In this document: one piece after another, positions 34,700 through 47,360 of the stretch
Position numbering within the stretch: position 1 is the first letter of the stretch
Layout of the letters: the number at the start of each line of letters is the position of its first letter
Assembly: GCA_011109175.1 (NCBI GenBank)
Contig: RDEW01000014.1
Location: 72,042 to 136,041, forward strand
Reading direction: 5' to 3'
From: Dicyema japonicum
Lineage: Eukaryota > Dicyemida > Rhombozoa > Dicyemidae
Length of the DNA: 64,000 nucleotides
Position numbers and translations under genes: made by a program
Notes under the pieces: generated by a model
What the model was told of the DNA's origin: nothing
Seen by the model: only the letters and a program-made list of their open reading frames with translations
Databases searched by the model: none

Positions 34700-35040
34700 T
34701 TTTAATTTTATTAAACAATAGAAGTCAGGTAGTTGCAGCCCTCACTGCGTGGCTGTACCCTCTCAAAATTGCGAGCGAATTCGTTCAAATAGCCAGCGGC
34801 GTTCACGGAGATCTCCAGTGCATGAGGTGATCCGGTTTCAAAGACGTCCAAAAAACTCGAGTGTAGAGGGGAGTAGGATTTAGAAGTCTCCATATCAAGG
34901 GGAACAAATTTGACATCATCGGAAAGGTCGACGTATTTAACGTGTTTTGGCCATCTCTGTCTGTACGGATGCTGAACAGGCCCTTGTAGCACTCTCGTGA
35001 AGATTTTCTGGGCGAACGTGTCTGTACATGACTAATTATT
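34700..35040 (-). mobile_element. R2-like LINE C-terminal nuclease domain, copy B
   Basis: Shares with 29440-29720 the C-terminal stretch 'KYVDLSDDVKFVPLDMETS', the 'FLDVFETGSPHALEIS' region and the 3' untranslated sequence 'aacaatagaagtcaggtagttgc'. It starts at the 'TDTF...' part of the nuclease core, so the catalytic PD/WD block is lost. 5'-truncated. Confidence 0.75.
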
Positions 35041-35139
35041 TTTATTATTTATTTTAAACAATTAGTAAGTTAGTTTGTCAGTTAAATTTCTTGTGTTGTA
35101 TTCTACATTACAACTAAAAGATTTACAATTTTTTCTATT

Positions 35140-35235
35140 TTCTATGAAATTATTCCATTGGATTTCATAATATTCATCCTCGTTGATGGAATCATTCATT
35201 AATTCATACTTAAAATGAATTGTAGACGACTTTTG
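35140..35235 (-). pseudogene. Isolated cathepsin first-exon fragment
   Basis: About 95 bp match the start of the cathepsin copies (MNDSINEDEYYEIQWNNF on the minus strand), here with the Trp codon intact. Nothing of the rest of the gene follows. Confidence 0.6.
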
Positions 35236-35239
35236 GCTT

Positions 35240-37260
35240 TCTTCTTACCGCGAATCCCCTGGAGAAGTCGAACCTAGTCCGGGGTCATGAAAATACCTAA
35301 CAATTCGGGATCTCTAAAAAACAAGCTAATAAATTTTAATTCTCTCATGATGTGAATTGGATTAATTTATGATAACCTATTGTCACCATCAAAATCAGAT
35401 TTAATTATGACGCCGGCGATTATTAGAGTGAACAACTAACAAATGAACAACACTTTTGAAAAACAGTTAATAGAATGTACTAACAAATTTATTTTATTAT
35501 TTGTTGCCAAAGATTTTTGTCGTATTTTAATTTTTATTTTTAAAAATGCTGCTAGAATGAATAGATCCTGACAATTTTCCAGTGATAACACGAATATAGT
35601 ATTACTTGAATTAGTACATAGCTTAAATCAAAATATTTATCTGAATTGGATATTTAGAGCTACTACATAAATTTCGTAGGTTTCAAAAATATCCATAATT
35701 AATCGACAATGCTATTAATTGCTTCTATATTTTGAAGCACATTTTTATGTAGAGTTATTCTCAAAAAACAATAATGTAAGAATATTGTCTAATAACGAGG
35801 ATGATATCAACGATATATTACGTTTAGCAACAAATAGGATTAACGTAGAAACTAATTCTTTATTAAAAAATAAATTCACTTATTTGAAAATATAATGCTT
35901 ATTTACGTTTGCTCCGCATCTCATAAAATTAAAAATTTTGCCCTTCGAAGCCAAAAAGCCTGCTGACCACTGTTATAGATTCTCGAATATGTAGTTCTCT
36001 CCGCATTTATCTAAATTTCCCCATCACTCTATGCAGATATAACTACTTGTTATCTTTCATGGACTCATGAGACATGGGATTTAAAAACTTGCGTAAATAA
36101 TCAATCATGGATGTACTAATGTCTGATTTCAAATCCATCTATCAAAATTTTGAGTAACTTGGATTATTCTGCAGTGAGGAGAAACGGAAAATCCTAGCCT
36201 ACTGCTATTCAATAGATTTAACATGATGTGATAATTAGAAGATCTCATCACATTTTTTAGAACAAATAATTAATCACCTCATAAAACTGGTCCACATTTT
36301 ATAATGATTAATTACGACTCCTGCTAAAATCATTAAATTCATTTTCAAATGTACATAAATATGTCGGATCCGAGAGAAGAACAGAGCAAAAGTGAGATAG
36401 TTGTTTATGGAGTACAACATCACATGATTGCCTTGTTTTTCCCTCCTAATTTGTCGATGATTCTTGATATGTATTAAATAAATCAAATGTGTAATTTTAA
36501 TTTATTTCAAATTATCATAATGTCCATTTATAACGTGGGAATGTTAACATGGTAGCTCTGAAAAACATTCTTCTTCCAATGGAAACCATACAAGCAATAG
36601 CGAGTGATTCGATGCATTCATAATTATTCAGAGATTATCCCCCAGTTATTAGAAGAGGTTTTTGATATATTTATAATTTAGATTTTACATTCTTCAGCTG
36701 CTTGAAATTAGAAGTTAAACTTATTCAATGAAATTACTAAAACTGTTATTTCGGAAAATTTTTCAAAAATTTTGCCGAAATATTGAAATATGTTACTCTA
36801 TTTTCAGCATTGTACAAAAAAATGTAGAACTAATCAATGTACCTCATAATTGCGGTTATCATATCTGATACTAAACTTCCGCTGACACCACTTTTATAAA
36901 CTCTCGTAATGCTATAAAATAGCATTTTTGTGAATTTTATTTTAAGTAGAATCTTTGTTAGGTTTGTAAGTTATTCGAGTATATTTAATTTTTTTTCCAT
37001 TTTTTTTAATCAATAACAATTTATTGAAGAATAAAACCAAATAGTTAAAGGCTACTGGCTGCACATTTAATTAATGAGAAAATATATTTAAATGCTAATA
37101 AAGTTCTCATAAAACATTGCAATTTTATTATCTGGGTCATTTTTGAATTTTATATGTTTTTTAAATAAATGTAAAATATAATATTTGTTTCACTTAAAAA
37201 ACCTTATAATATTTTTCACTTAAAAAATATAATATTTTTTCATTAAAAAAGACCTTAAAC
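35240..37260. other. No gene supported
   Basis: Two kilobases of AT-rich sequence that separate the two halves of duplication copy A and are absent from copy B. Short frames only (for example 36274-36486), without recognisable content. Confidence 0.3.
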
Positions 37261-37264
37261 AACC

Positions 37265-38640
37265 TTTGAGGGACAGTTTCCACTTGATCCAATAACGTTT
37301 GAGCATTCGGATTTAGCCTGGCATTTCACCAGAGGTGTCCTCCAAGAGAAATGATGTTATTCTTTACAAGGGTGGCTGCTCCTCGGAAAACCGTTTGATA
37401 CGCGAAATTAGCATCGGTCTCAGCAATGCTAATGTCTATTATTGATGATTCATTTTATCTGTTTCTAAGATATTTAAGTTGTATGTAGCCTTGTAAGGTA
37501 GAGAAATTGGTGTAGTTCTACATCAAAAAATCTATGTTGACTTAGAAGGATTTATCATTTCGTCACTTTACTTTTCGTCCACATTGTAAATAAATCTCTG
37601 AACTGTAGAAGCTTCAGAGAAATCTCTTTTTACGTTATAATTAGCAAGCTGCTGATTTAACAAGGTTAGAGGGAGAGAGGCTATCCACTTAGGTGGTGTC
37701 CCAGGCGAGGTATTATTGATGGTGCTATGTGGTGTCAAATTGCTACCTGATTGAAGATTTCTTTCTGTTGGTGTCATTGGATCCAAGATACACCAAATGC
37801 CAGGCTGGTATTCAAAAGTATCGACGTCTCCTTTCCACTTAAATACTACTTCGTTCTCTTTACCGACCTCACCTTACTTGACATCTACTCTGGATCACAT
37901 GGATTGGATGAGATTTCAACTGGAACACGTCAGGATCACTGGATTAGCGAGTTAAGTTTTATCGAAAATGACATTCCCGTCCATTAGTTAAACAGTAGAG
38001 GTTTCAAGAAAAAGAATCCTATTTCATAATTAACAACGCTGTTGATTCATTCAGAAATTGTTTTTTAGGTTATTTATTTGGAATATTTGGAATCTAGAAT
38101 ATTGTCAATCCAACTTTTTCCTATCAGAAAAAAAATAAACATATTTTTCCATTTCTGATAAAAATTTCATGAAGAGATGTTTTTATTTTTGGAAGAATTG
38201 CCATCAAAGAGTGAAATTTAAACCAGAAAAGGTTTTGTTCAAGTCACCGTTCACGTGGCTTCCACAGCCAGCACTGCTGATGGTACGATTCGGAGGAAGT
38301 AACCTGGCATTGGGAATGGTTCGTTTTCCAGTCGATCTCAGTTTAGATATCTGGCGTTGTTGACCGAGCACGTACGTTTATTAGGTTAACCGGGCGGCTT
38401 GCATGAATGTGGAAAGTTGAGCCGAAAATGATTCGATGGATCTTCCAGAACATTTTTTTAAGATTATCAGAGCAATCAGATATCGAAGACTATAATTTTT
38501 TTTAAATTTGTTAATTGTATCAAAACTCAGTTATTCGGATAGTCAAACAAGTAATGTAGTGATTCCATAGATAGGAGCGGTTGGTAGTTTCTTGGTATCG
38601 ATGAGCATTATTTTCAGACCTCTCACGAACTTTAATTTTA
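37265..38640. repeat. Segmental duplication, copy A part 2
   Basis: Direct repeat of 50945-52110 (for example 'caccaaatgccaggctgg.attcaaaagtatcgac' and 'aggttaaccgggcggct'). The segment 37625-37710 also recurs at 55425-55490 ('gagagaggctatc.ac...gtcccaggc.aggtatt'), outside the duplication. Short frames at 37568-37786 (minus) and 38169-38363 (plus) are not conserved between copies, so I do not call genes here. Confidence 0.75.
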
Positions 38641-39044
38641 ATTCCGATTTTTGAAAAATTTGAGTGAAAGTGAAGACAAATATTATGAAACTGCAAAAAT
38701 TTGACAACACGATGTGCTGTTAATGAAACTCAGGCGAGCTATGGCATAAATATAAAGCACATAATGTCTTCTTCATCTCTTCAAGATGGATATAAAATTT
38801 GTACCACATTAATTTTTTGACCTCTTTTAAATTTCTATTAAAGTCAATTGGATTCTAACTTCTTTTTACATCAGCTGAATCATTTTACTTCACTTTGATG
38901 CCATATTTAAGTATTACCCCCACCTTAAATCCATACTTTTGTAGAGACGACTGTTATTCAGGTTGAGTATCGGATTTTATAGTAAATTCGAAACCCTCAA
39001 TAATTCGAGTCCGTACAGATTCGTCACACTCAAGTACAAAGTCG

Positions 39045-39390
39045 TTAAATAGTCGCGTCTACCGAGGAAATCAAAATACTCTGTATGTTCACGATCTCAA
39101 TGTTAGGACACGTGTACGGAAGGAACTTTAAAATAGAAATTATCCTATTCGAGCTAAGGTCGAAAATTTTCAGACTTCTAAGACTCTCAAGTGCATTAAA
39201 GGAAGTGAGTGAGTTGTTCGATAAGTCAAGTTCGGTTAGTTTCGTATAGCTCGTCAGGTTTTCAACCACCGATATTGAGTTATAGGAGAGGTTCAGTGAG
39301 TCCAGTGATATGAGGGATTTCGAGATTTCAATTTTCTGCTAAGAATAAATAAATTACTTTGAACTCATCTTTTTCCCTTTCGACGATCAT
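39045..39390 (-). CDS. Small leucine-rich-repeat protein
   Basis: Two exons: 39390-39358 (ATG start, 11 codons) and 39338-39045, joined by a 19-nt intron (39357-39339, GT...AG, phase 0). The 108-residue product is built of SDS22-like repeats of about 22 residues: SLNLSYNSISVVENL, ELDLSNNSLTSFNAL, IFDLSSNRIISILKF, then VNIQSILISSV. There is no signal peptide or membrane segment, so it is probably an intracellular protein-binding scaffold. The frame is clean to its stop (39045-39047). It may be the C-terminal part of a longer gene. It lies between segmental duplication A and a LINE. Confidence 0.6.
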
Positions 39391-39464
39391 TTCAAATTGG
39401 AGGAGATTTTGCAAGAACCTAATTCATCGATGACGAATATGTCCCTGTTAACAAGGCAGCTATT

Positions 39465-41295
39465 ATGTTAACTTCAGTTATTCGAAAAGCGGACAGAATG
39501 TTCATCCCAATATCCTCTTACAGAAAATTCAATCAGAAACTATCTTCAGGTATCCTGAAACTTATCAAGAAACGGGATGCCGTAATGAAAACTGGAATAC
39601 AATTAGATGGCCCTATATTGTCCATACGATATCTAAATAACAGAATTTCACAACATATCCGTGAAAAACACAGACACAAGTGGAGTCAGCTTGTTGGTCG
39701 AATATGCCGCAAGAACTTGTGGAAACCTTTTGGAAGACATTTAAGAGTATCAACAGCCTCACAAAGGAAGATGACGGCGGAGTGAAAACCGTTATCCTTG
39801 AGCCGGAACTTGCACGGAATCTCGCTAATATCCTCTTGAAATACTATGTATCGATCAGTAACAAGGATTCCCCTCTCTCTTTACATGTCAAACGATGTGG
39901 TCCACAACAATCGACATTTACTACGTTCTTCACTTCCTACGAAGTGGAAAAGACTATTAAATTTCTACGATCAACTCGAGCATGTGGTCTCCACCTCAAG
40001 CACTTAGGACCTTACCTCAAATTGTATCATCAAGACTATACAACCATTCTATAGATTACTAAACAATACCAAACATATGGAAGAACTCATTGATTACTCC
40101 AAGCCTGGAATATCAAAAGACATTCAATCCTCTTACCAAAAGCCCTGTCTCCATAACTGTGCCTTGCAAAAGTGCAGGAGAAGCTTGTACTACTATCTTC
40201 CCAGTTCTACAATTTTCTGATTTTCAACATGGTTTCAGATAAGGGCGTTCTACAACGACGCATTTGGGATCTGTCTCTCAGTTCATCACAAACGGCTTAA
40301 ACATAAAGACACACTTACAGACGCCTTTGGTGTCTATAGATATATAGAATACCTTCGACTCGGTTTCGAGGACTCTTCTAACAAAGAAAATCTTTAACTC
40401 AAATTTACATACGAGCATCATGCTATGGCTGAAAATTTCTTAAATGGACGACGTGAAAGAACAGGATTGAAAAAATTGTTCTCACAAGGCTCCATAATGT
40501 GGTCTCACAAGGATCCTCTCTGCCTTCTCAATTATTTAACTAATTTCTACACGATTTGCCTACTATCAAACATCAGGACACTATGTTTTTATCTTACGCG
40601 GACGACCTGATTTTCGCTGAAGGGACAAATCTCAATCCAGGGCAGTGACCGTGATTCAGTCACACCTCAACCTAGGTGTTTGACTGGCGATTCAAGAATT
40701 TGTTATCTCTGTTGGTATTAAAGTCTCAGGTCATTTATTTACAACGGACAGAAGATTTAAAGAAACTTGAGATATTCCTCGGACACATTCCATCTCATAA
40801 ATGCAGAACATCCTTGTAGTGATGATTGACTCTCTTATGACGTTATCCAGTCATACGAAAGAAGTATTACAAAGGATCTTCGAAAATGGAACGTCTTAAA
40901 AAATTATGCTGACGGTTGAATATGCTTGTTCTGGCTGGAGATCGATATTCCTTCTACGAGGATGGAGCATATGAACTCTCTCAGACGTAAGATCATGAGG
41001 CATATGCAATCAGACTCCACATCTATCCCATCTCTTTTAAGAGGAGGCGACGATGGATATGACCAGGGCTTCCTACGAATGTGCGATGAGCTAGGAAAAA
41101 CAATTCAGAAAAATGCAAAGGAATTAGATCGGCATTAAAAAAGTGCATTCCGATAGAATAAAAGAAGACACTTGAGGACACTTCAGGAACGCTGTTGGTT
41201 CACTAGTGGAGCATTCGAAGAGAATTCGAGAGATGCTGAGGCTGGAATCACTTAAATATCGAGTTAATTCTTTCTTTCTTGGAGGTCTTGGTGTT
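39465..41295 (+). mobile_element. CR1/Jockey-like LINE, RT region, decayed
   Basis: From left to right on the plus strand: linker (SVIRKADRMFIPISSYRKF), 'FTSYEVEKTIKFLRSTRACG' with 'LKHLG', a finger block with 'AWNIKRHSILLPK', 'FQHGFR.GRSTTTHLGSVSQ', motif A 'VSIDI.NTFDSVSR', and the catalytic box 'SYADDLIFAEG' at about 40592-40624. The 3' end has 'ggaggtcttggtgttttaaag', shared with 6330-6350. Stops and at least six frameshifts make it inactive. It is the most complete RT domain of this family in the window. Confidence 0.75.
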
Positions 41296-41299
41296 TTAA

Positions 41300-43380
41300 A
41301 GTAATAATAATGCCATAAGTCCATTTTTAGAAATTTTAGTTGTCATAAAAATTGTCCTAATTATGAGAGTAGAGAATCTAGCTAATTGGAGAACTTAATT
41401 GGTTTGAAAAAATGATGATCATCATTTGACCCTATCTATTATACCTTGTTGTTATTGTAACTAATTTTTTAAATCAATTTTTAATATTTAAAAGCAAGAA
41501 GAAATAGAATTAATATATTATTCAAAATACTTAATAAAATTGAATAAATGACTTAAATTGAATATATTAACCAAATTTATTTCTAACAAAAAACCCCTAT
41601 ATCCCATAGTTATTTTAGCATTTATTAATTACGCTTGCGACACGTGCCAAACACGTTGGTTGAGTTTCTTATTGCACTACACACTGAAATAATATTTATA
41701 ATTACAAATGCGATTTGCTGATTTGTGAGATCTTCTAATAATATTAACATCAAAAAAATACAGTCCATCACTTGTCAATAATAATAAATCCACAAGCTAA
41801 GGTGTATACCTAAACTAAATATAATTCTATACGCTTTTGGATTGTTCATTGGATCAATACATAATGCTCGCATACTAATTTAATAATAAATATACTAATA
41901 TAATTCAACTCGATATGCTACTAAATGATTGTATAATGGAATATAGGAAATTCACTATTAATTATAATACATACACAGACGAAGATTTATAGAGCTTCTG
42001 CAAAATAATATGTATAAATTTTAGTATGAGACAATTTTAAAGATCTATCAATTTAAAATATAAAACATTATCTAATTGAATTAGGGAAAGTATTCGAAAA
42101 TAGTTGTAATACTATCATCTTTGGCAAAACTATAAATGATTTAATGTAATACAATCGTCTAAGATTCATTTTATTAAATGAAAAATATTTCGGGAAGTAA
42201 ATTATATTTCGTGCTATAAGAATAATGATACTGAATCGTAGCTAAGTTCAGGATTTTTGCCTAATGAACAGTTTATCCATTCTCTGTGATAATAATAATT
42301 TTAAATTAATACAATTGCCATCAACGATTACTTGATCGTTACATAACTTGACCATTATTGATCGATAAAACAATACAGTAAAGATAATGGAATAGTACAT
42401 CAAAATTATTACATCAATTTACGAAATTTCTGCTTATAAGCCTATTAATTAATTCATATTTCACCGGCCATAGCGTCGACTTTGCGCTGACACTAGTGCT
42501 TAGAAAAAATATTCTTCCAATATAACTTCCTAACAGCTTATCAGTTTCCCTAATAATATCACATCAATAATCTCAAAGAACGTTCGTTCGTTATTTTACA
42601 TTATCCATATGATTACCACTCTAAGACAGTGCTTTAACAAGACAGTTTCTACTCGTTCACGTAATACAAAAACAAAAGGATTAAAGTCACATCACAATAA
42701 ATACCTCAATGGATAATATTCTGACTTTTATATTTATATAAGTGGAAGATTTAATAGTGATTTTTTCTACAATTTCTTGAAAATTGGATGAACATTGTTG
42801 ATCAGTTTTACGACGACTAACTGGACATGTATAGAAAACGAATTTTCGTTAAGAATCATAGTGACCAACAATTTAAAATAACCTAATTTTACATCAATAT
42901 TGTTGTGGTAAATCAGATGACTATTTCTGTTGTATATTAATTTTTAACGTTGCTTTAGATTGTTACTTGATTTTATTTCTGAGATATTTATAGATCTTGG
43001 TAATTGTCTCTTTTCCTATTCGTACTATTCGCTCTATTGTTTTGAAAAGCAAATAAGATAATCATCTCCAAATGGAAGTTTCACCTTGTTCATATTCTTC
43101 ATATTGGAAAGGCTATTTTTTAATTAATTTTGACAACAAGGAAATTTGATGCTTATTTGAATATTTTGAATTAATTAACACAATTTTATATTTAAAAATT
43201 ACTTTATTTATTAAATAAAACTTAGATATCTCAAATCTTCCATATTTGTTGATAACGAAGATTTTACTTTAAGACTATGAAATTCTACAGAAATTTTCCG
43301 GTCAATGATAAGACCAACCATTTTACATCTTATATGATGTAAAGTTAAGCCTACTACTAATGTTAAAGAATGTGCTAATT
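41300..43380 (-). pseudogene. Diverged third copy of the unknown gene within AT-rich sequence
   Basis: The minus strand between 41880 and 41635 contains LCIDPMNNPKAYRIIFSLG and, after a GT...AG segment of 27 nt (about 41739-41765 in reverse), VIINIISVCSAI and NVFGTCRKRN then stop. Spacing between the two blocks equals that in copy 1. The exon start of the first block (after a 21-nt intron-like segment) also coincides. The rest of 41.3-43.4 kb shows no readable gene. Confidence 0.45.
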
Positions 43381-43386
43381 TAGTAA

Positions 43387-44930
43387 TTGCTGATAAGCAA
43401 AGCACTAAAAATCTCAATCACAGCGCAAGAGGTGGAATTAGCGATAAATAAACTGAAGAACAACAAGAGAACTGGGCCGGACAAAACAAGCCCTGAGATC
43501 CTAAAATGTGGCAAAAAACATAGCGACACAATTGCAAAAACCCTAAATTGCATCTTTGAAACTAATACCGATCTAAGACTTGTAAATGGATTATTAATAC
43601 CTATACAGAAATCGAACAAATCAAAAGAACTAGTAGAAAATCTCCCCCGATAATACTTCTTAATTCGATACGCAAGGTGCTGGCGAAAATTGCACTAAGC
43701 CGGATAACAGGTTAGGCGGATCTATACCTACCATCAAGTCATAGTTGGTTGCGAGAAGGGAGGTCTACGCCAGATATTGTATGGAGCCACAGATGGCGCT
43801 GCGCAACGCACCAAAGTTCATGAGCGCAAAGGATCGACTGGGAATAGATCTCTCCAAAGCTTTCGACTCAATAAACAGACAGAAACTGACGAATGTGCTT
43901 GAGCAAATAATGGATGAATCGTCGGTTAGGATAATCAGACTACTACTTGAGAACACAAGACTACCTGTGAGGACAGAAGGAGCAACTTCCCGCAGTGTCA
44001 AAACAACGATTGGGACACCCAAGGATGATTCTCTCTCCCCTTTACTATTCACCATATACCTTGAATCTGCACTCGCACCTCCGTAAATGCTATATACCAG
44101 ACATAGAAAGATATCTTATGCGGATTATGTGGATTTGTATCACGGGACGTGACCGCACTCCAACACCTATAGAAAATGCACCTGCGGAGGTTGAGAAATG
44201 GTTTCTCAGCGTAAATGTAACGAAACTGAAATTATGGAAATCAAAAGAGATGACGATAATACTCATGAAAGACGTACAAGCTCGACTCTATACTAGGATA
44301 CGCTGAAGATGTACTAAGGAGGAATACACTGGCAAATGCGGCAATGGCTAAACTGAAGAAAGGATGGCTAAGAGCCAAAACACTTGGAATTGAAATCAGA
44401 TGCAGACTTTACAACGCGTTTGTGAAACCGATTACTGTAAACGCTGGGACCTGGAAGTTTTCAACGAACTATTAAAACTGGATTCGTTCCATAGAAGGCA
44501 ACTAAGAAGCTTACTCGGAATGAAGTGGTCACGTAGAATATCAACCACTGGTATCTACTACAAGTGATGTGTTCTTACATCAGCAAGGATGTGATAGATG
44601 CCCGGTGGAGGCTATTTGGGCATGTACTAAGAATAAACCCGGTTGTACCCGCTAACAAAGCAATGGAAGATTACTTTGACAGTTGCGACAAACCCTTCCG
44701 TGGAAGACCTAGATCGACACTTCCGACTGCCTTAAACAATGACTAAATCGTGTGAGAAAAAATCTAAAGACGGGGACGACCTGGCCAAATTGAGATCACT
44801 CGCATTCGACAGAGGAAGATGGAAAAACTAACTATAAATATTGTTTCTTTGACTGTTTCACATGCGGGGCTATGAACATTATGGCTTTCGTGAAAGTGCA
44901 ATAGAATAATCCCAGACGTCTAAAGCAAAT
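43387..44930 (+). mobile_element. RTE-like LINE, RT to 3' end, decayed
   Basis: Plus strand blocks in order: 'AINKLKNNKRTGPDKTSPEI' (pre-finger), 'GLLIPIQKS', 'SIRKVLAKIALSRI' (shifted), motif A 'GIDLSKAFDSINRQKL', 'IGTPKDDSLSPLLFTIYLES' (motif B, QGDS changed to KDDS), 'YADYVDLY' (YxDD box with D changed to Y), 'WLRAKTLGIEIRCRLYNAFV', 'DARWRLFGHVLRI' and 'FRGRPRSTLP'. The catalytic box is mutated. The 3' end 'attatggctttcgtgaaa' lies at about 44880-44897. Confidence 0.8.
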
Positions 44931-44954
44931 GAATGAAAATCCCTCGTTATATCC

Positions 44955-44985
44955 AATTAGATCCAGTTAGTTAGTTAGTTAGGTA
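44955..44985 (+). repeat. (gtta)n short tandem repeat at LINE end
   Basis: 'ccagttagttagttagttagg' lies about 60 bp after the RTE-like LINE 3' end. A similar run at 15520-15535 lies near other LINE debris. Confidence 0.5.
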
Positions 44986-45479
44986 ACCCCGCACTCACTC
45001 ACTTGTAGGAGGTCAGCGCTATTAAATAGAACTCAGTAAATGACGGTGGCTCGCATGGATCGTCCAGTCGCGGAATTGTAGACGAACATTGCGCTAATTC
45101 ATGACATTTAAGTCAAGAAAAACATCTTACGTCGGTAGAAAAGGGTGGTGGCCACATCGTAGACGAACGCAGATATCCCTCGGAAGAGAGAATTCTGATT
45201 GGTCTATTGGAAAAGAGAGCCGGTGTAAAGCAGAACTTTGGGAGCAAAAGTTATGTGCTCACTCAATGGTCGCCATCCGTCTTCCCAGAGGTATTAATTA
45301 GGTTGACAGGGGACTAATTGTGGTCTTTTAGTTGACAGATTAAACTTCTTCACGTAAAAGTGTACCACATCGGAAATCGGATAACTGATTAATTAATTTA
45401 ATTTTTTAAATATTAAATCGTGCTTACGGTTGAAGAAAAGTTCGAGATCTCTGTTAAATATATTTATAACAACGTGTTT

Positions 45480-45810
45480 TATGGACTTAGCGGCGTGGCG
45501 CCATGTGGTGCTGCGTGGTTAATTCGTTAAAGTTTTCTGCTTCCTTGTCTGTTCCTCCTTTCTCTTTTTATTAGAGTGGCGTCATGTGATCCATTTCTCT
45601 AGGTAGCGCCCAGTGCCAGGACGGCACGAAAAAGGATCATTTGCTGTCCCCAACTCCACTGGACGGGTTTCCACACTGCATGTAATGGACGTCTTGCCTT
45701 TCATGCTGATTCCGAATGGACTCTGTAGAAGTGGAAACTGGATACACTTAATTAGTTGTTTACTTTAACTTCTTTCTTGGTGTATCCGGGGTTATTAAAT
45801 GTTAAATTAA
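45480..45810. repeat. Repeat family Y with a conserved hairpin
   Basis: Contains 'ggatacac...gtgtatcc' arms (45738-45745 and 45780-45787) with a ~34-nt T-rich loop. The same arms and loop flank recur at 57511-57560, and with one changed base at 56140-56190. The neighbouring part 'gagtggcgtcatgtgatcc' (45575-45593) occurs as its reverse complement beside the other copies (57408-57425), so this copy is internally rearranged. No coding seen. Confidence 0.6.
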
Positions 45811-45989
45811 AATAACAACGTGTTGTGTGTGTGATCAACGAAAATCTCAGATGGAAAATAAAGAACAAAAAGAAGACGAAGTAGATAAATAAAGCCAGTA
45901 CGGACAAATCAGGTATGTCTCTTTTGTGGACAGTCGAATATCAGGAAATTTGGAATTAACTGCACGCCGTGGAAGAATTCGTTGTTGAG

Positions 45990-47360
45990 ATATATACTCA
46001 GTGTGCGAGTTAATTGTCTTCGATAAATTGTAAGAATTGTTTGTAAAATCTCTACGTGGATGGAGATATTGTCACCATCTAGTCAGAAAACTAAGTCTAT
46101 CGTTTTTAGACATTACAGGAGGTGAAATGAACATTTTTATCGTTGGATGCAATAATAAGGTCATCATCGCAAAATAAGATAATCATTTTCTGGGTCGTTG
46201 GGATGTCGTTGAGTAAGGTCAAAAGATGATGGTGAGAGAACTGATCTCTAAGTTGATACTATTAGAGATGTAGTTGAATCGGGACATATGGGAATGAAAA
46301 CATGTTGACCCAGTCTTCCGAAAAGAATATTGTGATCCAGGATGAGTCATCCATGCTGAACGGATCTTGTTCGTGAGAACCACATAAGAGATATGTTAAA
46401 ACTATTGTCAGGTCGATTGAGACGGAAAACATTTCATGAGGAGGTTTTCGAATTATTAAAACCGTCTGCAATAAACTGACAGCTCTTCTATTTATTTGTC
46501 AAAGTTCCCTTTAACACCCTTGGGCGATTTCCCAGTACTATCCAGCAGCCTGCTGACTCTGACAAAATATTCCTATATTTGCCCGCTTGACATTTCGTGT
46601 CGACATTTTCAGCAACTTCGAAATTTTTTCGCCTTATTTTTTACAATATTGTCGGAAGCACATAGAGCCTCCATGGTCGAGGTCCTGCTTCGCGTACGAT
46701 ATGCAATTTCTCAGAAGATTCCAAAGCTTCGTTTTAGATTGAGACATGCCACTATTTGTCTGTGATCACTCTAGGTTATTATGGCACTGTACGTACGGGA
46801 GTCCGTGTGTGGACCCTTCTGTGTTTGACTGATTCAAAGGACTTTCAAATGACTCGCAGATATGTATAAAGTCCTCCCCAGACAGATATCCTATCCCTCG
46901 AGCGTAGCTGCTTAAGCAATATGATTCGTCCTGCTTTTTATCCACTATGGAATTCAGTCTCCGCTATAAGAGAATGTAACATCTCACAGAGGAGTAAGAC
47001 TATGATAAGGAAGAAAAATTGTTATGTTTTTCTGCGTTAGCGGATACTCTCACTGTGGTTTTGCATATGCATTGATAATCAATAGAGTAGTATTACAGTT
47101 ATTTCCGAAGCGTAGTGGAGGATGGCAATCCTTTCGGTGATGGTCAATTCTTTTTGAGCCACCACAACAGCGTCCACACGTATAGCGAACCCATCCCACA
47201 ATAAGAGCAGTCGATGGATACCCGTTCATTGTTTCATACAGACCTTTGTTGACTTGATTCTTTGGATTGCTTTTAATAATAATAATTTCAAAGAGCATGT
47301 CTTGCTTGGAAGGAGCTGAAGCTACTATGACTCTTCGTATTCCTAGATTATCGGGGAAAG
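45990..47360 (-). mobile_element. LINE endonuclease and linker in duplication B
   Basis: Minus strand from 47360: endonuclease blocks as in 30.5-30.9 kb ('TTLLIINAYA', decayed), then at 46770-46480 the linker 'GEKISKLLKMSTRNV' and 'SQQAAG', which matches the plus-strand element at 16.1-16.3 kb (KYGEKISKLLENLDTNM, SQAAG). This shows that the endonuclease and that linker belong to one LINE family. Heavily frameshifted. Confidence 0.6.

Noticed and set aside
37568-38363. Frames in the second part of duplication copy A as genes
   Set aside because: The frames are not kept in copy B (50945-52200), where indels break them, so there is no sign of selection.
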